64,000 nucleotides of DNA, taken from positions 7,626,653 to 7,690,652 of the forward strand of contig CM030856.1 of the NCBI GenBank assembly GCA_018105865.1. The letters are read 5' to 3'. A program made the translations under genes and the position numbers. Shown here in pieces: positions 10,660 through 21,191 of this stretch (positions are counted from its first letter, which is position 1; each line of letters starts with the position of its first letter). The DNA comes from Metaphire vulgaris. Lineage: Eukaryota > Annelida > Clitellata > Crassiclitellata > Megascolecidae. The notes below the pieces were generated by a model. The model was not told the DNA's origin and did no database searches. It saw nothing but the letters and a program-made list of their open reading frames with translations.

Positions 10660-10925
10660 AGGAGTTTGCAGAGTGTTAACAACACTGAACGATGGAGTTC
10701 GATTCCCGCAGGAGCCCTAAGGTCGACTCAGCCTTACTCGCTAGAGAGCGGTGGTAAACTGAGGAGCAGCGTTAAGCTGCGAGGTAAAACGTGGATCTGC
10801 AGAATGTAATGGCAACCCACCGCACATTAATGGATTATTCCACCTACTTCACTGATTGCCCAGGCCGGAGATAAGCGCCGGAACCCAACGCTCGGACTCG
10901 AGTACGGGGCTTACCTTTACCCTTA
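10660..10925 (+). mobile_element. tRNA-headed SINE sharing its body with the 5S-headed SINE
   Basis: The head (about 10655-10730) has a B box in GGAGTTCGATTCCCGC. The body (about 10765-10920) carries AGCAGCGTTAAGCTGCGAGG, AATGGCAACCCACC, ATAAGCGCCGGAACCC and ACTCGAGTACGGGGCTTACC, colinear with 1450-1600. The head is unlike 5S rRNA, so this copy differs from the one at 1288 in its promoter part. An oppositely oriented SINE follows. Confidence 0.8.
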
Positions 10926-11040
10926 GGAGGCATTACTGCCTGTGTGAAAACTACCATAGGGGGCGCTAACGGTGCTTGAACCTCGCTCCGTCAACCTACC
11001 GCTCCAGCGCGTAACCCACTCTGCCGTCTTCTGCCCATTG
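10926..11040 (-). mobile_element. tRNA-derived SINE head, reverse strand
   Basis: Its reverse complement reads GGCAGAGTGGGTTACGCGCT (A box) and GAGGTTCAAGCACC (B box), closely matching 7536-7655. It abuts the SINE at 10660 tail to tail. Confidence 0.75.
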
Positions 11041-12154
11041 AAAAACATTATGAGGCCCTGTTCTAAAAGGCGGTCAAGTCATGAATTCAATATTCCTGGT
11101 TTCCGTTATTCCGTATTTGATGTTATATAGACGCTTTAGTAGCCCCATGCATGCAACTGCTTAAGGTAAACTTGAAATAAGGGTCGATAGGGCACTATGA
11201 CGACTGCGAGCCCTGATTAACGTAATCGCAAAAAGATGTCTCCAAAGTCAGTCTTGTGGGGTTGGGGAGGGCCAGACCAGTGGACATAGAATATCCAATT
11301 GTGGTATTATGCTAAATAAGCTATTTTAAATAAGTTAATGACAGCATGAAATGATGAAACTTTTCTCTTGCAATGCATAGAGCGGACGAGTGGGGGAGAT
11401 CAGTAGTAGCAGTTGGCCAGAAAATTCTCCTCTTCCCTTACAGGTACCATACTGTTCTTCCCCACAAAGATGAGTCACTGGTTTAGAGGAAATTCGCTGG
11501 AAAAGAGTTAGGTCTATTTAGAAGCTGCCTTAACGTACAAACGTTACCAGTAGCCAATTACAAACCACTGATTGAATCTGATATACAGGATCTCTTCGAA
11601 TTCTAATGACAACTAATGACAACTTGAAGTGCATAACCCTGCTTCTCTTTCCTGATTTCTGACAACATATTAAGCACAAAAGTCTGGTGGTCATTAGTGA
11701 ATTTAGCTTTTCCGATGAGAATAAAATAAATTGATCGACTGAATTTTCCGAAATGATAAACACCCTTTCTCCACATATGGTCAGCGAACGTCAACGTTAT
11801 AGGCCAATATGAGAAAGACGTTTTGTTATTTCGGAAAGTTAAGTCTACGAATTTCTTTTATGCTCCTCGGAACGTTTGAATTTACAAATAACCGCCAGAT
11901 TTATGTGCCGTCAGAAATAACAAACAATACTAATCCATCAGCTACTTTTAGCTATTTGTGGAGGAAGTAGAGTTACTGAAACCCAATTTCTTGGCCGTGA
12001 ATAGACACGTCTAGACCGATAAGAGTTATCGCAAACATTTCAAGTCGACGAAATCAGCAAAAATACATGAAAATATTTCGCCTAAATGTCTAAAACAATC
12101 GACATTGGCCAAATCGTTAGAACTTAAGAGCAAGGATGTCTGCAGCCGAATAGG
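11041..12154. other. No feature recognised
   Basis: Mixed-composition DNA with no clear element ends, long open frame or splice pairs that I can defend. Confidence 0.4.
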
Positions 12155-12493
12155 CTAATTATTTTTTTTCAGCAATCTTTCCTCTCCTGCAGTTTTTGCT
12201 GTCTGGGTATTTCTAAACATAGTGTCTGAACATTTAAAAAACGGTGTAAATTTTGAGGCTCCATGGGGTCCATGGGGCCTCGCGGCAGGAGCCTCCAGGA
12301 GACCAGCAGACGAAGTGGCAGGGCTGATACGAGACGCCGCGCCTATGGAGCTTGCCATTTCAAGTGGCTGCGCTTCATTCATAAGTTTATAGAAGTATAC
12401 AGACGCTTGGAATTTGATCGAGGCCTCTCGTGCGAGATGAACGAGTCTCTGCAGCATACGATCATGAATTTGCGACAGTCGATTGCACTTCTC
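12155..12493 (-). CDS. Candidate 3'-terminal coding exon, unrecognised protein
   Basis: On the minus strand an AG at 12495-12494 is followed by 112 open codons and a TAA at 12157-12155. The first half reads as an amphipathic helix (NRLSQIHDRMLQRLVHLARE, then FQASVYFYKLMNEAQP) and the second half is Ala/Pro/Ser-rich. A helical start with a disordered tail is coherent for a protein end. The acceptor's pyrimidine tract is weak, and no upstream partner exon is visible within 5 kb. The plus strand is also open over 12263-12511, so strand choice is not certain. I do not recognise a family. Confidence 0.35.
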   Translation of the reverse strand, partial: EKCNRLSQIHDRMLQRLVHLAREASIKFQASVYFYKLMNEAQPLEMASSIGAASRISPATSSAGLLEAPAARPHGPHGASKFTPFFKCSDTMFRNTQTAKTAGEERLLKKNN

Positions 12494-12837
12494 CTATACC
12501 TGCCAGAGTGATCTCGAATAAATTCGACGATAGCGTTTCATCGCGTCTACACAAACTGAGGAACAATAATATTATCTCTATTTTGTTCTAATCTTATGCT
12601 ACGATGAAAGAGAACATGTGAAAGGAATCGCCCCCACCACCTCCACCCTCAACCCAAAGCGGATGCGCCAGACAGTGTGGTATTTGAAGGGTCAAGAAGA
12701 GAGGATATTCCTGATCACTACTTACTTACTTCCCCCCTAACCGCCCCCTCATCCTCACTGGTCCAATCTATGCATAGCAATGGAGAAGTTTCGAAGTTTC
12801 ACGCTGCCTTCTCAGACACAGACAAGGGATGGGCACC

Positions 12838-12995
12838 TGTGTTGGAGTTGCCAAGGGGTTTAGAGGGAAGGGTTTGAACCCCAAAGCTAACTTTGCAAAC
12901 CTCCCAAAATTCGCATATCGGGTACATGCAATTTCTGCCATTCATTTAATTCCAGTCACCAAACCTCCAGCTCAAATTTCACAACTCAACACTGG
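12838..12995. mobile_element. MITE, family I (GTGTTGGAGTTG)
   Basis: TGTGTTGGAGTTGCCAAGGG at the left and CAAATTTCACAACTCAACACTG at the right. CTAACTTTGCAAACCTC and CGGGTACATGCA inside are shared with 30784. Confidence 0.7.
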
Positions 12996-13269
12996 TTGGG
13001 CCCATCCATGGGTTGGGTTTGGGTTAGATTGGGCTGGTTTGGGTCAGACATTTCCATATCTGTGGTACGTTTGATTGGGTTTGGTAAGAAAATACGTCGT
13101 GGTTTAGGAAATTGCAGGTAGCACTATTGCTTTCGTGGGTTGGGTAAGATACGAATCGTGATTTGTTGGGTGAGGTTGGATTTTAGGCCTAAATATGAAC
13201 CTATGTCCATGGCTGTGTCATCGACTTATCTAACTAACTGTAGCATAGTGAAAGTCTGAAAGAATTAAA

Positions 13270-13412
13270 ATAACCTTTACTGCCCATTAAGCGTAAACTT
13301 GGAAGGCGATCCATACCATATAACTTACCCATTCCTTGGTCTAGCTTCTCAAAAAGTGAAGAGGGGAACTCGAACCTAGCGGTGTAATAGAAGTTTTCGC
13401 CCGTGTACTGGC
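13270..13412. mobile_element. MITE, family D (GGCGTAAACTT)
   Basis: AGCGTAAACTTGGAAGG, then CTCAAAAAGTGAAGAGGGGA and TAATAGAAGTTTTCGCCC near the right end. Related copies lie at 23450, 28250 and 48937. Boundaries are approximate. Confidence 0.5.
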
Positions 13413-13639
13413 CCGATTCTGGCTGGAGTATAGAGGCGTCCTGTTTTGCACTGAAATGGAGTGATGCTTGTAGTTATCTATTTTGTTATTTCATTTGCTA
13501 GGTCCTTCCTCTCTACAAAATTACTATAATGCTTTCTTACCTTATTTCCTATTCTCGTTGTTCCAATGTTTTAATACCTATTCTGTTTCTACTCTTATTT
13601 CCTCAGTCTTGCTCTGTGCTTCTCTAAGCCTGACTGTGC

Positions 13640-13950
13640 TTTCCGCATCTCTCTCCCTCTCTCTTCTTCTTCTTCTTTTCTATAATTTCCTCTGGATTTC
13701 TCGAGACTAATTGATCTTTTCCCCTTACCCGTCTCTTCTTTTTCTTCTTTTTCTTCTCTTCCTTATTTCCGTTGTCTTTTTCCAATGCCTTTCCCCCCTC
13801 TCTCTCTCTCTCTCTCTTCTTCTTCTTTTTCCTAATTTCCTGTGCATTTCTCGAGACTAATTGATCCTTGTCCCTCGCCCGTCTCCTACTCATCCTCCTC
13901 CTCCTCTTCTTCTTCTTTTTCTTCTCTTCCTTATTCCCGATGTCTTCTTT
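13640..13950. repeat. Pyrimidine-rich tract with an internal duplication
   Basis: CT- and CTT-rich. A module of about 150 bp containing TTTCTCGAGACTAATTGATC occurs twice (13697-13716 and 13849-13868), so part of the tract is a tandem duplication. Confidence 0.8.
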
Positions 13951-14079
13951 CCTCCAATGGTTTTGGCAGCGCATTAGCGCAGCCGCTGATATCTTTTCAA
14001 GCACCTGCGCTGCCGCCATCAAGAGCGCGATCGCCACACGCCGTGCGCCCCCAAGACTACTTATGCTGACAACGCTGTC

Positions 14080-14545
14080 AGTATGCGATCATTTATCTAG
14101 ATCACGGTATTCACAACACAAGACAGACGTTCACACAACAAGTACTGCAAGTACGCAGTAACTCATGCGCTTTCTGCGGAGGGCTAGAAGGAGAAGCACC
14201 GTTCGAACCCGTGGGTGGCATCGATCAGGGATGCCACCCGCAATTTCTCCTCTTCCCAGGGAGAAGATGACTTAGAAACGCCTTAATTTCCTCTTCGGTG
14301 CCTCCTCTGTCGAGCTAGCGCCTCTATACCATTGCATCTGTCCATACACATTCTATTTACTAAAATATGTCTCAAGCTTCTAGGAAACGTGTTTCTACGC
14401 CGTATAAATTAGAATCAATGGGGTAGCCAGGGTTCAGGAATAAGGAGGGGGCTAGTCTATCGCTTTCGAGTTAAGTCTACAAGCGAAATATAGTCAAGAC
14501 GTTCTTGAATTCTTGACATGCAGTATCTTGACACATACCTATTTC
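14080..14545. other. Non-genic, short hairpin and B-box-like site
   Basis: GGGTGGCAT and ATGCCACCC (about 14213-14240) form a short hairpin. GTTCGAACCC just before it resembles a B box, but no A box is visible. A lone GGTAGCCAGGGTTC MITE end lies at 14425. Confidence 0.4.
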
Positions 14546-14925
14546 AAGTGGCGGTTCCAAGAACTCTTGGTAGGGAGGGGGGATTCAATGAATTTCTAGG
14601 AAGATCCCGCCAATTGTCAAAGGAATTATATGCAAACTGTTTAGAAGAAATCTGCAGATTTGATTTATAAAATATAATGTTCAGAACTGACAGTGTATAA
14701 AGCTATTTTAGTCTGGGTGTACAAAGTCATGTTGAAAAATCGAGTTTTCTTTTGCTGGAAGCGAATTTGTCGATGATATTGTCTATGGACATGTCCATGT
14801 CTTTGTGGATATATACAGTATATCAAGGCTAATCCGTTTAGACGATCATCTTCCATTGAAGACGCATTTTTGATGGGCCGGTGGGGATGCATCCCCAGTC
14901 ATCCCCCAACGTAGAACCGTCCCTG
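14546..14925. mobile_element. hAT-type MITE, family C, diverged
   Basis: 380 bp between exact copies of CCTATTTC (14538-14545 and 14926-14933). Ends AAGTGGCGGTTCC and GAACCGTCCCTG are family C; GGGGATGCATCCCC lies near the right end. The middle is A/T-rich and not shared with 8986. Confidence 0.85.
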
Positions 14926-15072
14926 CCTATTTCTCGATTCTGTTCCCATCGTCCTATCCCCCGTGCTTTAAAGGTCACAATTCGAGAATTTCTACGCTGG
15001 TCTGAAATGACATCGACACATATTTTAGAATATGACGTGTTTGAAAAACACAGCGCATAGAAGAGAGAAAAA

Positions 15073-15300
15073 CAGTGGCGTAACCAGGGTTCTAGGCAGT
15101 GGCGGCGCTAAGGGGGTGGGTCCGCGGGTCCGGACCCACCAAGCCTCGGGCAGGGACACCCAAGCAAATCGTGCAAATACGCAGAGAAATTTTGGTTGGG
15201 GGAGGGTGAAGGGTAGTCTGAGACGGGTCCTGGCTGTGTAGATTGCATTAGACCCACCCAGTCAACAAAACCCAGCGCCGCCCCTGGTTCTAGGATAGTG
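15073..15300. mobile_element. MITE end interrupted by another MITE
   Basis: CAGTGGCGTAACCAGGGTTC starts one element; it is interrupted at 15097 by a second, and its sequence resumes at 15286. The distal end of the outer element is not clear. Confidence 0.6.
15097..15285. mobile_element. hAT-type MITE, nested, exact duplication
   Basis: 189 bp with ends CAGTGGCGGCGCTAAGG and CAGCGCCGCCCCTG and an exact 8-bp duplication, GTTCTAGG (15089-15096 and 15286-15293). TGGGTCCGCGGGTCCGGACC near the left is palindromic. Confidence 0.93.
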
Positions 15301-15589
15301 GAGCACGTTCATCAATTCTGACGAACCTTGTTCGTTCAGCATGTGAGGTTTGAGATAGTGCAATCAGCTGCCTTTCCCCCCCACGAGAGAAAGCATCTTG
15401 AGTAATATTAGAATTAAACTTATGAGCAACGTTTCAAAGAAATCAATCGTTCGCACTCTTGTCGATCAAATTTTCTCGTCGGTTTTCCACAAAACTCACG
15501 ACCAGCTTAACCCCGAATAAAGGAGTCGGAAAATTTTAACCGAAATCTGAAAAAATCCGTTTGGTCAAAAGTAAAAACCGATCTGGCCA

Positions 15590-16035
15590 GTGACACTTTA
15601 TGGGCCAGAAACTTAGACCCTAAGAAAAGAAGATGCAAAGAGACTAGAGGCGTGCTCGAAATGTGGATTTGACGAGGAAAGAAAACAAAAATCAGCTAGA
15701 CAGAAAAATAGCCAACGTAGAAATCTGGAAGAGGATAGAAAAGAAGAAAGTCCCAATAAACACTATTATTCATACTAGACAAGAGAATTGTATAGGTCAT
15801 GTTCTGAGAGAAGAATCGTGCCTACTAAGAGAAGTACTGGAAGGAAAGATGAAAGGGAAAGCACAAAAATGAGCGACCCCAGGACATCGATGCTGCATGG
15901 ATCGGAAGTTCGACCCTAAGGCAAAGAAAAAGTATTCAACCCTCAAGAAAACGGCTCAAGATAGAAAGGAGTGGCGACGTTGGAGTGTCGAATATGTCTC
16001 TGGTCAGAGCACCTGAAGAAGAAGAAAGAAGAAGA
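15590..16035 (+). mobile_element. LINE C-terminal remnant
   Basis: Broken frames read IEKKKVPINTIIHTRQENCI, GHVLREESCLLREVLEGKMK and, after a stop, KTAQDRKEWRRWSVEYVSGQ. This is the layout of the LINE C-terminus at 59.9 kb (H-[IV] motif, charged linker, DRxxW). A (GAAGAA)n tail follows. In-frame stops show it is dead. Confidence 0.65.
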
Positions 16036-16349
16036 AAGGAGCCGATCCCTCTTCCTTCGTGACTACTTCTCTCTGCACCCATGGGCATCAAACTAAATGG
16101 ACCGTTGAGTACTATGGCCATTAGTTCTGAGGGTGGGCAGAGGCTTTGGCATTTACTCTGGCACACGGCATAAGCAGTCTCTAGCAATTATCTTCCGGTT
16201 GTTATTTGTCTTGCGCTAAATTACTGTATCCGGACTTCATTAACCGGTCGGAAAAGTGCTTTAAAGTTTCAGGGCAATGCTGCAGCACAAAGCTACAGCA
16301 TAGGCAAAACTTTTAAAGAAGTTAATAATGGATATGTTTAGGTTACATC

Positions 16350-16599
16350 TTGCTTTATCTTCTTCTTCCTCCTCCTCCTCCTCCTCCTCTTCCTTCTCTT
16401 CTTCTTCTTCTTCTTCTCCTTCTTCTTCTTCTTCTTCCTCTTCTTGTTCTTCTTCTTCTTCTTCTTCTTCTTCTTTTCTTCTTCTTCTTCTTCTTCTTCT
16501 TCTTCTTCTTCTTCTTTTCTTCTTCTTGTTCTTCTTGTACTTGTTCTCGTTCTTGGTCTTCTTGTCGTTGTTCTACTACTACTACTATTACTATTACTA

Positions 16600-16669
<70 letters not shown>

Positions 16670-16683
16670 TCTTCTTCTTCTTC
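16350..16683. repeat. (CTT)n/(CCT)n/(ACT)n compound tract
   Basis: CCT, CTT, then ACT, then CTT blocks. Poly-Ser, poly-Leu, poly-Tyr and poly-Thr frames here are not proteins. Confidence 0.97.
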
Positions 16684-16855
16684 TTCAGATGCCGCGCATT
16701 GCTGCGTTGGCGACTATGGACTTCCATCTTTTTCAATCGTTGCTAGAGTATATCGCTTCCTGCGCTGACTTAACTCTTCCACAATTCAGATTAATTTAAT
16801 CCTTCAACGTCATACAGACATACACATTAGGCCCTACATAGTAAACATACAATAA

Positions 16856-16977
16856 TTTTTGTTATATAATACAGCCAGATCAAAATTCAATTTAAAGTTA
16901 GAAAAGATAAACAAGTTTTTTGTTATATAATACAGCCAGATCAAAATTCAATTTAAAGTTAGAAAAGATAAACAAGT
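16856..16977. repeat. 61-bp tandem duplication
   Basis: Two copies of a unit starting TTTTTGTTATATAATACAGC, period 61, nearly identical over the whole unit. The near-identity suggests a recent event. Confidence 0.93.
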
Positions 16978-17262
16978 GGACCTTTATTCTTAACTAGTAT
17001 AGACATAAAAATCAATACTTGAATGACAGAAAGAAATAAGGCTACTAAAGGGATCGGTAATCCAGAAAGGAAGTAACCTAAAAAAATTGTATTATTATAT
17101 GAGGTATAGCCTAATAATCTTTTTGATGGCATTCTGTTTGTAAATGTTGATCGTTGTCTTCCTCTTGTTCTGCGTCCGTTGACTTTTTCCGTTGCTATTA
17201 AGTCTCAGATCTATTTTTCCTCAATATATGTCAAAAAATCTTTAATTTGTCTTTCTTTAACA

Positions 17263-17310
17263 CGCAAAACTTTTAAAGAAGTTAATAAAGGATATGTTTA
17301 GGTTAGGCCT
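17263..17310. repeat. Direct repeat of 16303-16350, spaced exactly 960 bp
   Basis: GCAAAACTTTTAAAGAAGTT followed by GGATATGTTTAGGTTA occurs at 16303 and again at 17263, with one mismatch in about 43 bp. The copies bracket the compound microsatellite and the 61-bp duplication. Confidence 0.85.
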
Positions 17311-17489
17311 ACATCCTGCAGAATGCGAATAGGCATATTTTCTATGTCAAACCCTTTAGTGATTTGAGGTCAGTTTGCCAATTTGATGTCTGCAGTATGG
17401 GAATTAGATGATTTCTTTATTGGAAAACTGCGAACCATTTTGCGAAAATTTAGAATTCGTATAACCCTAATTGGGGGGAGAGGGTATAT

Positions 17490-17647
17490 CAGGAAGAAAG
17501 ACAAAAGGAAGGCGATGTAGAATTGCTGTTGGACTGGATAACGAAAACAGACGCACAGCCTCACAAAACCCATCAAAGAAGAGTCAAGACACAGCGAGAA
17601 GAATGGAAACAATGGAGCCCTGAACCTGTCTCAGGACAGAGAACCAA

Positions 17648-17720
<73 letters not shown>

Positions 17721-17790
17721 CGACGACGACGACGACGAATATGATGATGATGATGATGAATGATGATGAGGAGGAGGGGGGGGGGGAGGA
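17490..17790 (+). mobile_element. LINE 3'-end with (TGA)n tail
   Basis: RRVKTQREEWKQWSPEPVSG and a stop precede a (TGA)n, (CGA)n, (TGA)n, GAGGAG tail at 17648-17790. The same LINE end with the same tail type is at 34.2-34.4 kb. Confidence 0.7.
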
Positions 17791-18101
17791 GGAGGATGAC
17801 AACTCTAACCAAATACATGGATTTGTGGAAAATCTCCAGTATTGAAAATTGATTTCTTTCCAGGCAGCGTTTTCGCGTCTAGCGGTTTAGCTCGGTTGGG
17901 AGCTGCCATCGGCTGGCCACCAGTCCACTCGTCGGAATTTCATTCCTTCCGAAATGACCACGATATTATTCGGCAGACCATCGGCGGGGCGGACTTTCGG
18001 GGGTGGGGGAGGGAGTGGGCAGAGCGGCCGAAACGAGAGGCGTCTCATCATCATCATCATCATTTCGAGGGTTGCGGCGGCAGATAATAGTCAAAGCGAA
18101 T

Positions 18102-18102
18102 T

Positions 18103-18133
<31 letters not shown>
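18102..18133. repeat. (CAG)n microsatellite
   Basis: About ten GCA units. It sits in the CG-richer region (about 17860-18200) just upstream of the TATA box of the LRR gene. Confidence 0.9.
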
Positions 18134-18220
18134 GCCGGTGCGAATTGGCGCCAAAAGTCTAGGCATCTAATCCCCTGCGCTTTGCTTTCACTATAATCGC
18201 ATCGACCGAAGTCTCGAGTA

Positions 18221-18226
18221 TATAAA
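18221..18226 (+). promoter_or_regulatory. Candidate TATA box for the LRR gene
   Basis: TATAAA in the context GTCTCGAGTATATAAATCAG, preceded by about 350 bp of CG-rich DNA that differs from the surrounding A/T-rich repeats. A start site near 18250 would give a 5' leader of about 1.5 kb containing CTGT, CA, AAT and CAA microsatellites, or an intron in that interval. I infer promoter function from sequence only. Confidence 0.45.
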
Positions 18227-18286
18227 TCAGACGTCAGCATTAAATTCCCAGGAGAAGCAAGGAACGCTTAAAAACGAGGCCCCGCA

Positions 18287-18385
18287 TCTCTCTCTCTCTC
18301 TCTCTCTCTTCTCTGTCTGTCTCTGTCTGTATGTATGTATGTATGTCTGGCTGTCTGTCTGTCTGTATGTCTGCGTCTCTGTGTC

Positions 18386-18416
<31 letters not shown>

Positions 18417-18512
18417 TCTCTGTCTGTCTGTCTGTATGTCTGTCTGTCTGTATGTCTGTCTGTCTGTCTGTCTCTGTCTGTATGTATGTCTGCGTCTCTG
18501 CGTCTCTGTGTC

Positions 18513-18552
<40 letters not shown>

Positions 18553-18560
18553 GCTCTCTG
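18287..18560. repeat. (CTGT)n/(CT)n compound repeat
   Basis: CTGTCTGT blocks broken by ATGT, CTCT and GCGTCTCTG. Nested Cys/Val/Ser or Thr/Asp/Arg/Gln frames are artefacts. Confidence 0.95.
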
Positions 18561-18917
18561 TGCCGACGATGCAGTATCTACGGCTATCGTTCTTCTTGTC
18601 GAGAAAAAACCCGTAGAACCTTCGAGGCATTCCGACGAGGCCAATATCCGAATGCCGTAATGCGCTGGCATTGGCGTCTTCCTCCTCTCCTCCTATTCTT
18701 CCTTCTCCGCCTCCTCCTCCTCCTCCTTTTCTTCTTCTTCTGCTGCAGCATAGTAACATCCAGACGTGCAACCAGCCGTATCGACGCTGACGCGGCGGCG
18801 GCGGCGGCTTGTAGACGGCGCTGTCGAGGGCCTGTTGCGTAGCATCAGCAACAGCAACGGTTGGAACTTGGCCAGCCTTCAGTCGCCTCCTCTCTCGTCT
18901 ACAGAGCAACAGGCTCC

Positions 18918-18918
<1 letters not shown>

Positions 18919-18953
<35 letters not shown>

Positions 18954-18990
18954 TAGGCCTACAGATACACGCACGCACGCACGCACGCAT
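18919..18990. repeat. (CA)n and (GCAC)n microsatellites
   Basis: ACACAC dinucleotide run at 18919-18948, then GCAC units at about 18970-18990. Confidence 0.93.
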
Positions 18991-19251
18991 GCAGGCAAGT
19001 AACGACTGTAGCCAAGCAGATTCATATGCGGACCTTAACTTATCCGACGACGACGTAAGTCTGCGTACCCAGTCAATAAGTACATCGCAGATTCTTCGCT
19101 CTGCTCTTCATCGTCGAAACAAGACTGACAGTAAATGATCAGTAAGTATAGTAGTGCGTCTGCGTTCTCGCCCAGGTATCAACAAGGAATTCGTGCTCAT
19201 TTCGTCGGACCTCTTGCTTGTTTTCCGTCGCGCGCGCGTGAGAAGTCGACG

Positions 19252-19253
<2 letters not shown>

Positions 19254-19290
<37 letters not shown>
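19254..19290. repeat. (AAT)n microsatellite
   Basis: About 12 perfect units in the presumed leader of the LRR gene. A (CAA)n run follows at 19608-19639. Confidence 0.95.
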
Positions 19291-19605
19291 TTCTTCGGCG
19301 AGTTACTTTAATTAACGACTGTTCTTCTCGAGCGGCGGGCGGTTTGCGGAACGGTCTGCCTATAGAACGACCGACGACGACGTTCGATTTCCCGGATGAA
19401 GAGCGGGGGGAGATGGTGTTGTTGTAGACGACCCACAGAGGCAACGGCTGGTGCTCTGACCGAAGGGAAGCTGAACGCGATGTAAGTGGGTATGTAAGAT
19501 GTACGCGCCGTCCTTAGACAGCGTGCTTGTTGTGTCAGCGCGATGAAACCGGTGACTTGTTCTTGGGTGTCTTGTTCGATTGTCGTGTAGCGAGAAGGTT
19601 CCGGG

Positions 19606-19640
<35 letters not shown>

Positions 19641-19733
19641 TGCAGACTACTGTTGACTTGGGGGATAGCGATGACAGAATTCGCAGCCGCGTTGCACTCA
19701 TCCTAAGAGATAGAGAGAGAGAGAAAGAGAAAC

Positions 19734-19844
19734 ATGGCCACCGTCGTCGGGGCGAGGCGAATAGCGCTGTGTCTGATCGAAGTCTGTCTGCTTCTGGGAA
19801 TAACAGCGGACGTCAAAGGAGGGGGAGAGAGAAAGAGAAGCGGC

Positions 19845-19877
<33 letters not shown>

Positions 19878-21191
19878 GAGATCGTACCCTGTCCTCACTC
19901 GAAGTGTCAGTGCAGACCCGACAAGCGCGGCGACATAGTGGCGAAGTGCGTCAAGGTGTCGGAACGACTTCCCGAGTTTAACAGCGTCAACGTGACGTTC
20001 GGTGAGCTTATCATTTCGCAGAGAGGTCTGACGGAACTTCCGGAACGCGGCTTTCGAGGGGTTCGAACGAAGGCCCTCGATGTCGGAAGCAACCCGTTGA
20101 ACAACGACCGGATCAGCCATCGGGCGTTCGACGGATTGGAAGACGTGCTCGAGAAACTGTGGCTGAGCGACTGCGGACTGACGGCAGTTCCCACCGCCAG
20201 TCTGTCGGCTCTGACGAAGCTGAAAGTACTGCATCTGGAAGATAATACCATTTCCGAGATTCGGGCACGATTTCTCGCCGGCCACGAGCAACTGCAGGAG
20301 ATTTACCTCAATCGAAACGGCATCGCGTCAATCGACGGCGACGCCTTCGCCAAGCTGAAGAGCCTGAAGCAGTTGAAGCTCGGACACAATCAGGTCCGGG
20401 CGTTGCCGGCGAGGCTGTTCAAGCCGCTGACGAATCTCACCGGTCTGGATCTCTCTAACAACCTGCTGCACGCGCTGGTTCCGGGCACCTTCGAGGGTCT
20501 GAGAAGCCTGCGCTGGTTGGAGCTGGAATCGAACCTCATCACGACGCTCAGCCAGGACACGTTCCGCGGCGCTCGCAAACTCAAGAACATGAAGATCGAA
20601 AGCAACCAGCTGACGCTGATCGGAAACAACGCGTTCAAGACGATAGGTAATCTCGGCTACCTGTCGATCGACATCGCAAAGGTGAGTCCGCTGAGCGCCG
20701 ACACGTTCGCCGGACTCGAAAGACTGGAAACGCTGAACATCGGAGAGTTTCCCGGGTCCGGGTCGCTGCCCGATCGCTTCTTCGCCGCGATGCGCCGCCT
20801 GAAACGGCTCTCGCTGTTCGACAACGCGGGTAGGTTCGCCGGACTGCGCAAGGACATGTTCGGCGCGGCGTTTCTCTTCAAGAAGCTGAGCGTCTTCGCG
20901 ACGCCCGTTCGCAGCTGTCGCTGTTCCGAGCCGTGGATTAGGTCGATGAACGGCCTCGGAACGTACGTTCACGGTCACTGCGCCGACGGTCGGCCGCTGA
21001 GCTGCGTGGCGACGGCAAAGAACGCCACGAAGAATGCCAACGCCGACAGATTTCGGGATTTGACGGTGAAGAAGTCGACGCAAAGGTCCGGCGGCGGTCA
21101 GAGGAACTGCTCTTCTGGGTCCGGGGGATCATGCACCACATCGCCCCCCGTTGCGATGTCCGCCTCGCCTCGACCGAACAAGCGAAATTAA
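19734..21191 (+). CDS. Secreted leucine-rich-repeat protein (485 aa), single exon
   Basis: The start is the first Met before a signal peptide (residues 1 to about 26, core IALCLIEVCLLLG); an overlapping upstream frame lacks one. After a Ser run (39-47) comes an N-cap with Cys53, 58, 60 and 72. About 12 LRRs follow, of the form LxxLxLxxNxIxxIxxxxFxxLxx (for example LTGLDLSNNLLHALVPGTF), to about residue 393. The C-cap has a CRC motif (Cys395, 397) and Cys416 and 424. The Ser/Gly-rich tail has Cys459 and 467 and no membrane helix or anchor signal, so I infer an extracellular soluble protein. Several NxT/NxS glycosylation sites are visible. The pattern resembles invertebrate LRR proteins annotated as the non-catalytic subunit of Oplophorus luciferase, and also Slit-like caps; no enzymatic role follows from that. 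Codon use is CG-rich, unlike the flanks, supporting a real gene. Confidence 0.9.

Noticed and set aside
12263..12511. Plus-strand 82-codon frame opposite the candidate exon
   Set aside because: Less protein-like; the minus-strand frame has the better helix pattern. Not conclusive.
14160..14245. tRNA-like site with GTTCGAACCC and a small hairpin
   Set aside because: No A box at the right spacing; could be a SINE scrap or chance.
16328..16799. Poly-Ser, poly-Leu and poly-Tyr frames
   Set aside because: Pure triplet-repeat translation without any non-repetitive segment.
18240..18990. Thr/Asp/Arg/Gln frame of 240 codons on the minus strand and Cys/Val/Ser frames on the plus strand
   Set aside because: Produced by the CTGT/CAGA repeat; the tetranucleotide opens several frames at once.
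20328..21083. 251-codon frame antisense to the LRR gene
   Set aside because: It shadows a CG-rich coding exon. The sense strand has a signal peptide, LRR periodicity and Cys caps; the antisense has none.
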